Assembly (NCBI GenBank): GCA_030549175.1
Contig: JAUKUA010000002.1
Coordinates: 5,456,001 to 5,520,000 of the forward strand
Length of the DNA: 64,000 bases
DNA from: Lasiosphaeris hirsuta
Taxonomy: Eukaryota > Ascomycota > Sordariomycetes > Sordariales > Lasiosphaeriaceae
Direction: 5' to 3'
The position numbers were made by a program, and so were the translations under genes. Below are positions 1 through 10,179 of this stretch, piece after piece. The notes below the pieces were generated by a model. That model made no database searches. It saw nothing but the letters and a program-made list of their open reading frames with translations, and was not told the DNA's origin. The number at the start of each line of letters is the position of its first letter. The stretch's first letter is position 1.

Positions 1-2806
1 GGCTCGCTCGTCCCCTTCTGCCAGGAGTCTGCGGAACGACTGGCCCTCGCGCGTCCGCTCGTTAAGCAGTTTTTGGGTTTCGGCGAGATCCTCCTCCAGA
101 CTCTCGCACTGCGTTTGGCGTTCCTTGAGCTGGGTACTCAACTCGACTGTTTGGTCGCGCATACTGGCCAGCAGCTTTTCTGCATTAGCGTACTGGTTTG
201 TCTTGAGCTCTGCCTCCTCTCGGAGAACGTCGTAGTCCCTCTTCAGTTGCGATGCTTCTTCCTCGAGCTCTTTCACACGCGGCCGGAGCTTGGATGCCTC
301 CTCATGGACCTGTTGCAATTCTCGCGTAGCCTTTTCCTGCTTGGCTGATAGTTCAATCTTGTCCGCCTCGGCCCGCCGGAGATCGCGCCCTGCATGGCGC
401 TTCTCATCCTCGACCCGGAGACGAGCATTCGTCTCTGCCGTGACTTTCTCGTGCAAGGATCTGATCTCCGTCTCACGGTCCGAAGCCAAGCGCTGAGCGC
501 GAGTCAGCTCCGTCTTGAGGTCCTTTTCTCGCTTTTCGAGGTTGCGCAGCTCCGTGTTCTTGGCCGCAAGTTCCTCCTTTGTAGCCTTGAGTGTTGCCGC
601 TTCTTGGCGCAAATTCTTTAGCTCGGGCTGCGCCTTTTGGAGAACCTCGCGGAGATCAGTCAGTTCCTTGTAGCGGGTTTGCGCCAATGACTGCGCCGCC
701 GCCAGGTCTGAATGCAGAGTTGTCGACCTCGACTGCAGGCTATCCAGTTCTTTTTTGAGCAACTCGTGCTCGCCTTGGAGCTCCGAGTAGCCCCTCGCCG
801 CTGATGCTGATTTCTCGACCTCTTTCTCAAGCCCCGAAATAACCTCCTTCAACTCCTTCTTCTCGGCCTCGAGCTCCTTGATCTTTCGCTTTGCCTCAAC
901 GTGGTCCTGGCCGATATCCCTGACGCTGTCTTCCAGGGTTTCGATTTCTTCGCGCAGATCCTGCTCTGTCTTGCGCTGCTTTGACAGCTTCTCGATTTGC
1001 CGGTCCTTTTCGGCTAACTCCTCTTGGAGAAGGGTCAGTTCAGCCTGAAGCTCCCCACTCACCGAACCTTCGACGGGGGAAGGCGGTGGGAGATCTGATG
1101 CCTCGCTCGGAGTGGGCTCTATGGCAGCAGGGGCGGCGGCACCGCCCTTCTTCTTCCTCTTGTTTTTCTTCTTAGGGCCTGTGGGTGCTGGAACTGCAAG
1201 AGAGGCAGGCTGGGATGCTACGCTAGGGGCGGGTGTAGGTGGCGCATTTTTGGCATCTTCGACTTGCTGTTGGGAAATGATTTTTTCGAGCTGCTCCTTG
1301 CTCTTGGTCTCTTGCTGCAATGATTGGGCTAGCTCCTCAATTCTTTTGTCAGCCTGAGCAGTTGCCTCGTGGAGAGCCTTGACTTGAGCTCCTAGGTCCT
1401 TATTCTGCGAAGCGGAATCGTTGAGCTTGGCCGCCTGCTGCTTGAGGGCCGCGGTTGCGTTGTCCTTTTCCTTTTCTAGTTCTGCTTCAAGGTTTTTCAA
1501 CCGGGACTGCGAGCTAACGAGGCGCCCTGCGAGCACGGCGGCTTCGATCCTCCCAGCCTTGAGCTCTTCCTCGGCCAATGCTTTGGCTGCAAGGACCTCG
1601 CCAAGTTTGGCACCATTCTCCTTGGAAAGGTCAAGCTCTTTTGTCAAGTCTTGAACCTGTGCCTGTAGGGTTTGAATCTCCTCGGACTTCTTCTGGACGC
1701 CGGCCCGCAGACTTAGTATTTCTTCTGATTTCTTCTCAACGTCGGCTTGAAGCTGGGGGATTTCATCATCATAAGAGAAGAATTCTTCGGCTTTGCCATC
1801 ATCTTGGGCCCCCTTGGGCTCCACGGTTTTCTTTGGAGAGAATACGCCCAAAACTCGCGAGACAGAAGATTGGGTGTTGGTCGGAGTTTGGGGGCGTGCT
1901 GCTTCACCCGGTGCGGCTCCCTCGGCCTTTGAGTCACTTGCTGTCGTGCCATCGGATCTCGTAGCCTTCAAAGCGGCCATTTCTTTTTTCAGAGCGGTGA
2001 CTTCCTCCTTTGAGACTGCCAGCCCCTTTTCAGCCGTGTCTTTCTCAACCGATACGCGCTTTAGCTCGGTCATCACCATATCACTTTTAGTATTGAGCTG
2101 GGTAAGATATTCGACAAAGGCTTCCGGTTCCTTGATGCTGGTCATGGGGGTGTTTTCCCTGAGGGCCTTTTCGAAGGGCTCTATGTTTGCGACGCGACCG
2201 TGGGCTACACGATAAGAACGTAGGAGTTCTACCGAGCGATTAGGGGAGTCAGCACGAGAGAGATAGCCAACAGAGCTGCGAACCTGGATAGGCCTTTTCC
2301 AACTTTTGCAACTTCCGCAGTTTGGCCTGTACCGAAGCCAGCTGCTCGGCGGCCGGAGAAGGAGCCGTGGCGGCCTCGCCGTTTTCCTCCTGTGGTTCGA
2401 CCATGTCCTTGGCGCTCTTGTTCTCCGCCTCCTTGTCGGCCGACATAGGTGTCGCGACTCTCGCGGGGGTGCCGGGTTCGTCGGTGTCGTCGATAACGAA
2501 AGCAGCCTCGAACACGGTGGGGTCGGGATTGGAAGCTGCTCCGTTGGTGGTGTCCTCGCTCAGCTTCTTGGCTGCTCGGGCTCGGCGGGCTGGAGATTGG
2601 GTTCCTGTGCCGCTTGATGATCGGGAGCGCCGGGCTGGGGCAGAGCCTGAAGGTTGCAGCTGCTTGTTGGGGAGTTGCCTAGTTTGCTCTTCGGCAATCT
2701 GGCGATCGATTGCGCCTTTCAGTCTCTGCATTGTGTTGCGGTTAGTGAGGAGCTATGGTAAACGACGGAGGGAGCGAGCTGGTTTCTTTACCTGGAACAT
2801 GTCCAT
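1..2806 (-). CDS. GRIP-type Golgi coiled-coil protein (golgin), 3' end outside the window
   Basis: Golgins are peripheral Golgi tethers; the IMH1/GRIP family binds Arl1 GTPase through a C-terminal GRIP domain, which here would lie beyond the left edge. Three exons are visible: 2806-2792 (MDMFQ), 2725-2284 and 2228 to the edge. Introns are 2726-2791 (GTAAAG, branch CTAAC, GCAG) and 2229-2283 (GTTCGC, CTAAT, GGTAG). The joined start MDMFQRLKGAIDRQIAEEQ and the acidic PDPTVFEAAFVIDD segment are typical of fungal GRIP proteins. Exon 3 is open to the edge and almost entirely heptad coiled coil rich in E, K, L and Q, with a short basic KKKNKRKKKG island near 1150-1170. It is divergent from LNP1, sharing a 967-bp upstream region. 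The family call rests on the N-terminus and coiled coil; the GRIP domain itself is not seen. Confidence 0.8.
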
Positions 2807-3773
2807 TGTCACGGGAAAGGGCTATTGATGGGTGACCACGGAGTTCATGAAAAGGAGCCCAGGGAGCCCGGCGTTCTTGATTGACAGCGGCCAAGTGGAT
2901 CAATGAATTGGACGAGGCGAGGGAGGTGCACTCTCTCCAGAGTTCCGATGATGGCGCAGTGGCGTCAAGGAGACGCGCCAGTCTCCAAATTCTACGCAAT
3001 TCCAGTCTTGAGTGCTCAGCCCGGAAGCCTGTGGGAAGGAGGCTCGATACTTTTTTGTCTGCGATGCGACACCCTAAAGCCACTTGTCCGCCAGCCTTCC
3101 AGCTTGCCCAGTGGCCTGAACACCCGACCCCGGCACCGCCAAGACTCTGTTCCCCGGAAGCTTGAAGCGGCTGGGAGCAGGGGTCTATGCAGTGAGGCTG
3201 ACACCTTTGTCAGCACTCTCTCTCTAGCTACATAATTGCATTCATGGAAATGAGACACTCGGAGTTGCCATTATTCTCTGGGCTATTATCAGTGAAGGCC
3301 AGGCAGGTAGGTTGCGATCAACTAGGGTATTTGCTCAGATGAGCGAGTTAGTAGTTAGTAGTAGTCCATCGCATAAAAATCAAAACCAAGAGCCGTTGCA
3401 GCAATTCTAGATCGGTTGCCCGGGCGTCCAGCTGCCCCGTTACAGATACAACGGTCATCGTTGTATCAGCCGAATGAGGTCACCGTGCACGAGCCTTGTG
3501 GGCGGGCTGAGTTTATTGCTGAGCTGTTGCCAGTTCACGCCCAGAAATTCCCCGACAGCGAATCCCACGAAGCGCCGCAGCTTGCGCAGACGAAGCACCC
3601 AAACAAGCCAGTCCTCCCTGGCCGGGAACTTGGCGCCGATTGCCAGGCCGCAGCGCCCAAGAGGAGCCTCGTTATTAACTGCCCGCGACCCTACATTTTG
3701 TCCCGACTCTTCATCTTAGGGACCAACGTCTCGGCACTCCAAGCTCCCGGCTTACCGCCTGAGCTCCGTCAAG
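2807..3773. promoter_or_regulatory. Divergent intergenic region between golgin and LNP1
   Basis: Holds the 5' regions of two head-to-head genes. Short open frames cross it on both strands but none looks coding. No recognisable TATA box or repeat was seen. It may serve as a shared promoter; that is inference from gene orientation. Confidence 0.5.
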
Positions 3774-4965
3774 ATGGTTTCCTTTTGGCCCTGGGGGGTA
3801 TGTTTCCACCCAGCCTCATATCGGCGACTACCACGGGCCGCTAACGTGCGTGATCCAACAGAAACAGGACTCCTCCCCCGCTATCTTTGAGAAGACGCTC
3901 TCGACGCTCTCGACCAAGATCACTACCACCCAGGCCCAGCTCGACAAGGTGCGGTCGACCGCCCGACGAGTCAAAGTACTATGCACCCTCTACCTCGGCT
4001 TTGCGTATCTCGTGTACGCCATTGTGCTCATGCTGGTGGTTGGCTGGAGAAACATGGGCGCTCTGGAGTGGACTGGTATGGCGGGCGGTCCCGTGTTGAT
4101 TTACCTCGTTCGGACGACCTCGACGATTCTCTACGACTATCGCATCAACACATTGAACGCGCGGCTAAAGGTGCTGCAAACCGATCGCACAAAGACCATC
4201 CAGAAGCTGAAGGATGCAACCAAGTACGACTCTACCCTCGAGCTGCTGGAAAAGTACGGCGGATCCGAAAATAAGCCGAAGAAGGGCCAGAAAAAGGGGG
4301 AGGATGACGATGGCACGGATGGGGAGAAGAAGAACAAGGGCCAGGGCAAGCTTGGTGGGACCCCGGGCCGCACCAACATGCCTCCGCCTCCCACGGCCAA
4401 CATCCAGCGACCACCTGTTTCCGCCCCCGGCACCCCGCAACCCCGGCCGCAAGGACCGTTCAGCACAACGCCCCAACCTCCGCGCCCCGACGCGGATGCG
4501 TCGGCCGAGTTTGCGCCGAATGCATTTGATGGAAAAATTTCACCCCCAAACATTCAATATCCGTCGGGCGTGATGGCGGCCCCCTCGGAACCACACTGGT
4601 ACGATCGGATTCTAGACACGTTGCTAGGCGAGGACGAGACGGCGGCCAAGAACAGGATTGTGTTGATCTGTGGCCGTTGCCGATTGGTCAACGGACAGGC
4701 TCCGCCGGGAACCAAGTCTCTGGCGGACTTGGGGTCCTGGAAGTGCATGGCCTGCGGGGCGGTGAACGGAGAGTTGGACGAGGGGAAACGCATTGTGCAG
4801 GAGGTTCTAGGTGGGCGGGCCGAGATAAAGGCCGAGACGACTGATGAGGATGTGGGTGGGAACTCGAGCGACCTCGTCGAGGTGGACAGGGACGAGACTG
4901 CCGAGCAGAGCGAAGAGCAAGAGAAGGGTTTGAGGAAGAGGAAAGGGAAGAAGAGTCAGCAATGA
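3774..4965 (+). CDS. LNP1: Lunapark, ER three-way-junction protein
   Basis: Lunapark stabilises three-way junctions of the tubular ER. Exon 1 (3774-3797) encodes MVSFWPWG; the intron 3798-3861 has donor GTATGT, branch GCTAAC and acceptor CAACAG; exon 2 (3862-4965) begins KQDSSPAIFEKTLSTLS. The product is about 375 aa. Order: short N-terminus, coiled coil (about residues 12-40), two hydrophobic segments (about 45-65 and 75-95), a second coiled coil, a Lys/Pro-rich disordered linker, then the family's zinc ribbon CGRCRLVNG...WKCMACGAVNG (about residues 275-310), and an acidic-to-basic tail ending RKRKGKKSQQ. The N-terminal MVSFWPW and the zinc ribbon together make the assignment firm. Adding the small first exon is better than starting at the in-intron ATG at 3850, which would lose MVSFWPW. 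Confidence 0.93.
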
Positions 4966-5588
4966 CCGAGTGGCCTCTACGCCTGTTTTCTTTGGTTATC
5001 TTGGGCTGTAATTTCTCTTTCGTCTTTTCGCGTCCGGTTCTGAAAATGATACCACCGCTCTTCATCTAGGTACTTTGGGGTTGTTGGCTGGGCAAACGGC
5101 AACAAGGGATGCGAAATTTCAAGCCATCTATTCGGGCTCTGCTGATATTCAAGACCATATCAATATCTCGACGCGCCACTCTAACATCATCTTCCACCAA
5201 GAGTTCCATGGACCAAGTGCCGATTCTAGTTCTTTGTTCATGGCAGGTGGCAGCAAAAGAACTATAGGCACTACGGGCATCTATTGTTCTTCTCTAGAGT
5301 CCTTCTCTGTTGTGGCCCTCTATTGTCCTTATTCATTGTTCTCTCTTCTCTCCATTGTACCAGCCGAGAAAGTAAATTCTACCAAGGCATTATTCTGTCC
5401 TTAGGGAGGTTGAGATGACGGATGGGCGAGCACTTAAAAACTCGACATCACGGTGAGGCCATGGACAACTTCCAGCATCATAGCAGTTCGCTCTCATCTC
5501 TCGGGATCTCAACTCTGATTTACTCTGCAACAGCACAGTATATTCACTTCAGTCACTCGGCAAAAGCAAAACCTCACAGGACATCATC
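4966..5588. other. Intergenic, no gene seen
   Basis: 3' region of LNP1 followed by the 5' region of the next gene. Frames at 5075-5404 and 5422-5880 exist but their products show no domain-like composition, and the second overlaps the better frame starting at 5589. Confidence 0.5.
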
Positions 5589-6464
5589 ATGCCTACGATC
5601 GCTTGCTCAGTCTGCGGCCACGACGCTTGCCGTGGCACCTGCTACAACTCGCACTCGCGCGTACATGGCTGCCACAACCCCTTCTGTCCACTTCGTGACA
5701 GCAACGTCGTCGTCAGGAACGGTATGTTTCACCCGCAGACGGACGCCGTCGTGGCGTGCAGCCGCTGCGGTCACCAGTCGACTCGCCGCCAGGATGGTGT
5801 CTGCCGGCGATGCAAAGAGACGGCGCGACAGGAGCGTAGCCACCGCCGCGCGGGCCCGGTCGCCGCGGACCCCGATGTAGATCCGCTGTCTATTCAGTTC
5901 AACCGGGCGTCGATCACCAATGAGCCCCGTGTTCACCGCCAGCCCGGCTATCCCGGACCCCAGCGTCATCCAGATTATCCAGGTCACCACAATCACCATG
6001 GTCACCATGGTCACCCGGCTCCTCGGGGCTTCCCGGCCCCTCAAGGTTTCCCAGGCCCTCGAAGCTTCCCGGATCGCCCGAGCTTCGTGCCAGACCCTCC
6101 GAGCTCTTCAGCTCCTCGGGGCTTCCCAGACCCTCGAAGCTTCCAGGATCGCCCGATCTTCGTGCCAGACCCTCCGAGCTCTTCAGCCCCTCAGGTCTTC
6201 CCAGGCCCTCGAAGCTTCCAGGATCATCCGAGCTTCCCAGCTCAGGAATCCTCAGAGCGCCGGAGCTCCTCGGGCCCTCAGAGCTTCCCGTACCGGCCGA
6301 TCTCCCCAGATCTCCGGTCCAAGGCCAGCTCCGACGCTCGGGATGAACGCCTTACCCAACGCTTTTCTGGGCCTCAGGGCGCGGGCTTCCCGATTGACGG
6401 ACGCCGAAGCTCCCGGGGCAGCTCGAGTGGACGGTCGCCGCACGGGCACTACTACACAAGGTAA
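5589..6464 (+). CDS. Hypothetical Cys-rich protein with Pro/Phe tandem repeats
   Basis: Single-exon frame of 291 aa; function not recognised. The N-terminal 80 residues are rich in Cys and His: CSVCGHDACRGTC, HGCHNPFCPL and CSRCGHQ...CRRC. These paired CxxC knuckles suggest zinc binding. After an Asp-rich link comes a His/Pro stretch (HHNHHGHHGH), then a degenerate tandem array of about 25 residues built on GFPxPRSFxDRP and VPDPPSSSAP (about 6015-6240). The tail is Ser/Arg-rich and ends HGHYYTR. The ATG lies in ATCATCATG and is the first in frame with the Cys motifs. The sequence AAGGTAAGG at the end could be a splice donor, so the true C-terminus may be longer. Regulation is not visible. Confidence 0.6.
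   Translation: MPTIACSVCGHDACRGTCYNSHSRVHGCHNPFCPLRDSNVVVRNGMFHPQTDAVVACSRCGHQSTRRQDGVCRRCKETARQERSHRRAGPVAADPDVDPLSIQFNRASITNEPRVHRQPGYPGPQRHPDYPGHHNHHGHHGHPAPRGFPAPQGFPGPRSFPDRPSFVPDPPSSSAPRGFPDPRSFQDRPIFVPDPPSSSAPQVFPGPRSFQDHPSFPAQESSERRSSSGPQSFPYRPISPDLRSKASSDARDERLTQRFSGPQGAGFPIDGRRSSRGSSSGRSPHGHYYTR
6015..6240 (+). repeat. Imperfect tandem repeat, about 75-bp unit, inside the Cys-rich gene
   Basis: Three imperfect copies encode GFPxPRSFxDRP followed by a VPDPPSSSAP block. The phrases cctcgaagcttcc and gaccctccgagctcttcagc recur. The period is a multiple of three, so copy-number change would keep frame. Confidence 0.65.
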
Positions 6465-7569
6465 GGTATGACGATTCAGATGGCGGCATGAGAAACTAGG
6501 CACCCTCGCGAGCGTCGTCGTCGTCGCCGACCAGCGAGTGCTGAAAGCCTGTCGGAAACAAGTTTGACTGATGACGGCGTCAGCGCGTAGATAAAAGGCA
6601 AGTCTTGGAGCGTGCTTTGGGCCTGCTGGCCGAGTGCCGTTGGTCGAGTCTTTGTTGCTGTCTTGGATCGGCACCACCAAACGGAGGCTCGGGCCGCAAG
6701 GCGTTCCAGTCCTTGGGCCACACAAAATAACTTCACGTGTCAGGTATCCGTGTAGAGCACTTGCCCCAAATAGATTGTAAATTTCATTTGTCCAGCCCCC
6801 CTTCCAATCCTTGCAAAAAAGTCTTTTCTGTTTCAGCTCACCCGCATCGTAGCGCGCCTCGGCTCAGTGACCGAACGGTCCACGTCTCGGCCTGAACAAG
6901 TGTTCGTCAGGCATTGCTCGTCCTCATTTGGCTGCATATGGGCGGCTGTACGCTGCGAGGTGAGCAACCCTTGTTTACCTCAGCCATGTGAGATCCATTG
7001 ATTGAGACCGATTCCGTCTGAAAAGGGTGCCGCTTCCGGCTCACCACGTATGCAGCCTGTACTTGGATACATCGAGGGGGGGGGGGGGGGGGGCTCTGCA
7101 ACAAATCAAAGGCGGTGGCAGACGCCCGACCCTGTCCTGTCTTGCACGAGCTCCCCCGAAAGGTTGCCACGCAGTAGGTTAAAAGTGCCGTGAGTCTGCC
7201 GTGCCATTGGACTCCCATCTGAGCCAAAACGTGTGTTAGGCCGCTACTCGACAGAGCGCGGCAGAGGCTTGTTGCCGGCCGCAACCCGAGTTGACCTGAC
7301 GTTGACCTGACGCATTGCCACTTGGGCTGCAAAAGTTCCAGATTAGACCAGATGCAAATCCAGATCGAAATGCCATTTCATATTTCAACCCTGTGCCGGC
7401 GTGCCCATCCTGTTGCTCTGATTCCCGTTCTGATTCCTGACCAGAGCGCCACAGTTAGCAATAATGATGTTCATTTCCGACCTGCCTGACGTCAAGACCA
7501 CCTGCGAGTCGATGTCGATGCCACAGAGCTTCACAATCGTTACTTCGACAGCAGAGACCACACACAGCC
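6465..7569. other. Intergenic with a poly-G tract
   Basis: No convincing gene. A run of about 18 consecutive G lies at 7076-7093. The last 150 bases are the 5' region of the following gene, whose ATG at 7570 is preceded by CACACAGCC, a good fungal start context. Confidence 0.5.
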
Positions 7570-9534
7570 ATGGATACGCCCAACATGGACAGCCACGAGG
7601 ACACCACCACCACCGACTACGACTCGGGTGAGAGCGAGGGTGTCAGCTATACCTACGAGGGACAGGGACGGAAGGGCACCGACAACTTGAAGCAGATCAC
7701 AGGCGCCAAGGCGGCGAGCCCCAGGCGGAAGACCAAGTCACGGTCGCCCAAGGACAAGCCCCAGAGCCCTGTGCGCTGCTGCATGTGCGTGGTTTCACAG
7801 ACCTCACAGTCCGATGACGAATCTACCGAGTTTGAGGAGGACCACAACACCGATGTCGAGGACGGCGCCGAGCACAAGTGCCGTCCCACGAAGCCCCGGC
7901 CGTCTGGTCCGGAAGGTTCCAGCACTGGCTCCGGCGTGTCTCGCGAGGGGAAAGAGGCTAAGAAGACGATGAGTGCGACCAGGAAGAAGCCCAGCCGCAA
8001 GCGGACCCCCTACATCGAGGAGTACCCCGAGGACGCGCGGCGGCGGCCGCTGGTCCTTCTGAAAGAGCACAAGATTCCGCGGAGGTTCTCAACCTCCGAC
8101 GCGAAGCGAGCTGCTCGAGAATCAGAGGAACAGCCAGCGGCCGCTGCTAGCTCTCGGGGCCGATCCCCGCCGTCAGGGAAGCGTCTGCCTGCCTGGCAGA
8201 CTCACCAAGTCGCGCAGCCGTCCAAGAAGCATTCTTCTCCCCCGCGAGCCAAGCAACGTCGGTCTGATGTCCAAGGACAGCACGGAGGTACGGCCAACCC
8301 CCAGACCGTTCCCCGCGGGAAACACCATGCTGACTTCGTACCAGTGGGCAAACCCTCTGGCTCCGACCCGGGTAACTCCGAGTCCGACAACGAAGCTGCC
8401 GCTCCCAGGCTAGCCCTGGAACCCTCGCCGCCGCGCCGATCGAGCCGGGAATCGCGCCGCCCCACGGAAGTGGTGTCGGCCGTCTCCCGGAGCTCAGCGC
8501 GGCCGCAACAGCAGCAACAGCAGCAACAGCAGCAACAGCAGCAACAGCAGCAGCCTCGATACGCGTCTTCGTGGCCGCTGCCGACCGGCTCTCACTACCC
8601 CCAGCCCCCAACCCAACCGCGCCACCACGATCAGGGGGGCTACGAGAGCGAAGACGAAAGTGACGACAACATGCGCAACCCCTTCGCCCCACCGGAGACC
8701 GAGATTTCACGCCACTCCCGGCGTGACCGCACCCCGCCCGGCGCCCACCACCCGCACCACCACCACCAGCACCCAACGCACCATCACCAACCTCGCCACC
8801 AGCCCCAACGCCAACCTTACAACCAACCGCACCACCACTCGGCCCGCCAACCCTCCCCGCACCGCCCGCGCCCACGCCCCTCGATCGGCGCCCCCGACCG
8901 CGCGGCCCGCCGCTCCTCGCCGGCCACGACGCTGTGCGAGATCTGGCGGGGACGCCCCGAAGACTGGGAATCACCCTACGCGTCGTCGGAGGGCGAGAAC
9001 GACTCGGAATTCGACGACGACCGGCCCCCCGTGCTGCGGCTGCTGGAAGGCTCGCCGACGCGGCGGCGGGGCGGGTCGACCCGGCGGTCCGTGTTCTCGG
9101 TCGCGACGGGGTCGCGACGGGGCGGCACCGAGGTGAGGGTGACGCTGGGGCGGGAGGAGGGGCTTGTCCTGGATGTTTCGACGCGGCGCGGGAGGGCGCC
9201 CTCGGTCGCGCGGTCGCGCTGGGGTGGGGAGAGCGGGTATCGCGGGTTTTTTGGCGGGGAGGAGGAGATTTATGAGGAGCCCGAGGAGATGGAGATGCCG
9301 CTGCCGCCACCTATGGGCGGGGTCAGGGGGTTGTCGCCGGCGAGGAGGTGGACGTCGGAGTGTGGGTTCCCTGATGCGTCGAGGAGTCGGGGCGTGTCGC
9401 CTGTCTTCTCGGCGCGGAGGACCAGGGAGTTCCTGTCCCCCAAGCCGACGAGGGCCGCGAGGTTTGACTTTGATGCGTGGGGGAGGGAGCATGGGTCGCG
9501 GAGCGCGTTGGCGCTGCCGTTGGGGTTGCAGTGA
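7570..9534 (+). CDS. Hypothetical disordered protein with polyQ and His-rich tracts
   Basis: Single-exon frame of 654 aa; family not recognised. The N-terminus is acidic (TTTTDYDSGESEG). A basic Ser/Lys/Arg/Pro-rich region follows, then about 16 consecutive Gln from alternating CAA/CAG codons (about 8504-8553), a Pro/His-rich section with HHPHHHHQHPTHHHQ (about residues 395-415), and a more ordered, probably conserved C-terminal part. That part includes TLCEIWRGRPEDWESPYAS, SEFDDDRPPVLRLLEG and RRSVFSVATGS (about residues 450-520). Composition suggests a nuclear, regulatory or scaffold-type protein, but no DNA-binding fold is visible. The opposite strand also has long open frames here; they are shadows of the GC-rich code. 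Codon choice at third positions is strongly G/C. Confidence 0.65.
   Translation: MDTPNMDSHEDTTTTDYDSGESEGVSYTYEGQGRKGTDNLKQITGAKAASPRRKTKSRSPKDKPQSPVRCCMCVVSQTSQSDDESTEFEEDHNTDVEDGAEHKCRPTKPRPSGPEGSSTGSGVSREGKEAKKTMSATRKKPSRKRTPYIEEYPEDARRRPLVLLKEHKIPRRFSTSDAKRAARESEEQPAAAASSRGRSPPSGKRLPAWQTHQVAQPSKKHSSPPRAKQRRSDVQGQHGGTANPQTVPRGKHHADFVPVGKPSGSDPGNSESDNEAAAPRLALEPSPPRRSSRESRRPTEVVSAVSRSSARPQQQQQQQQQQQQQQQQPRYASSWPLPTGSHYPQPPTQPRHHDQGGYESEDESDDNMRNPFAPPETEISRHSRRDRTPPGAHHPHHHHQHPTHHHQPRHQPQRQPYNQPHHHSARQPSPHRPRPRPSIGAPDRAARRSSPATTLCEIWRGRPEDWESPYASSEGENDSEFDDDRPPVLRLLEGSPTRRRGGSTRRSVFSVATGSRRGGTEVRVTLGREEGLVLDVSTRRGRAPSVARSRWGGESGYRGFFGGEEEIYEEPEEMEMPLPPPMGGVRGLSPARRWTSECGFPDASRSRGVSPVFSARRTREFLSPKPTRAARFDFDAWGREHGSRSALALPLGLQ
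8504..8553 (+). repeat. CAACAG microsatellite encoding polyglutamine
   Basis: Alternating CAG/CAA codons give about 16 consecutive Gln in the hypothetical protein. The mixed codons point to an interrupted, more stable repeat. Confidence 0.8.
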
Positions 9535-10179
9535 GGGATCGTGGAGGATGAGTGGAAAGAGTGAGGAGAAGAAAGAAGAAAAAAATTTGGTGTCTACTAT
9601 TGGAGAATGTCAAGATTGGAAAAGTGATGGGAGAAGGAACCACCCGTTCTGCCTTCTCCGGCGTCTGGCGTTTGGGCGTTGCGGCGCAATAGAGGAAGGG
9701 GCATTGCTGTCTTTGGTATATTGTAGGGTAATCGCATTGCACAGCGGGCTTTGTTTTTGAGGTCTGGTCATCAAGAGGAAGAATGGCGACATCACACCCA
9801 CGGCGTTATGCGACACACAAAAGGGACACACAAAAGGGCGGAGGCGGACAGAATGTCTTTAGGTTTTGGCTTCGCATAAGGCCCTTGGGTAATGCTGTTG
9901 TCGCTCGGGTTTTGGGGAGGCAGGCTGACTGCGGTGTTATTGGGTCTTATCCGCTGGGAGTCGGGAAAGGGGGAACGGGAAGGTGGAAAGAGAAAAAGGA
10001 GCCGGCACAGGCCAAACAAAGATTTTGAGAGAAACCAACACTCATTACCACAATTTTAGATTTCTTTTGTCAGCAGAGAGCAATTCATCACGCGCAAAAT
10101 CCTACTTCCTCTCACATTGTGTTCGCGCTGCATAGCCACTCTCATTATCAAGTCCACATAATGTAAGTAAGGTAAGGTA
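9535..10179. other. Intergenic, no gene seen
   Basis: 3' region of the polyQ gene, up to the left end of the mariner element. Short frames on both strands lack protein-like features. Confidence 0.5.

Noticed and set aside
8147..9310. 387-aa frame on the minus strand
   Set aside because: Antisense shadow of the GC-rich disordered protein; Ala/Arg/Gly/Pro-rich without any protein-like order.
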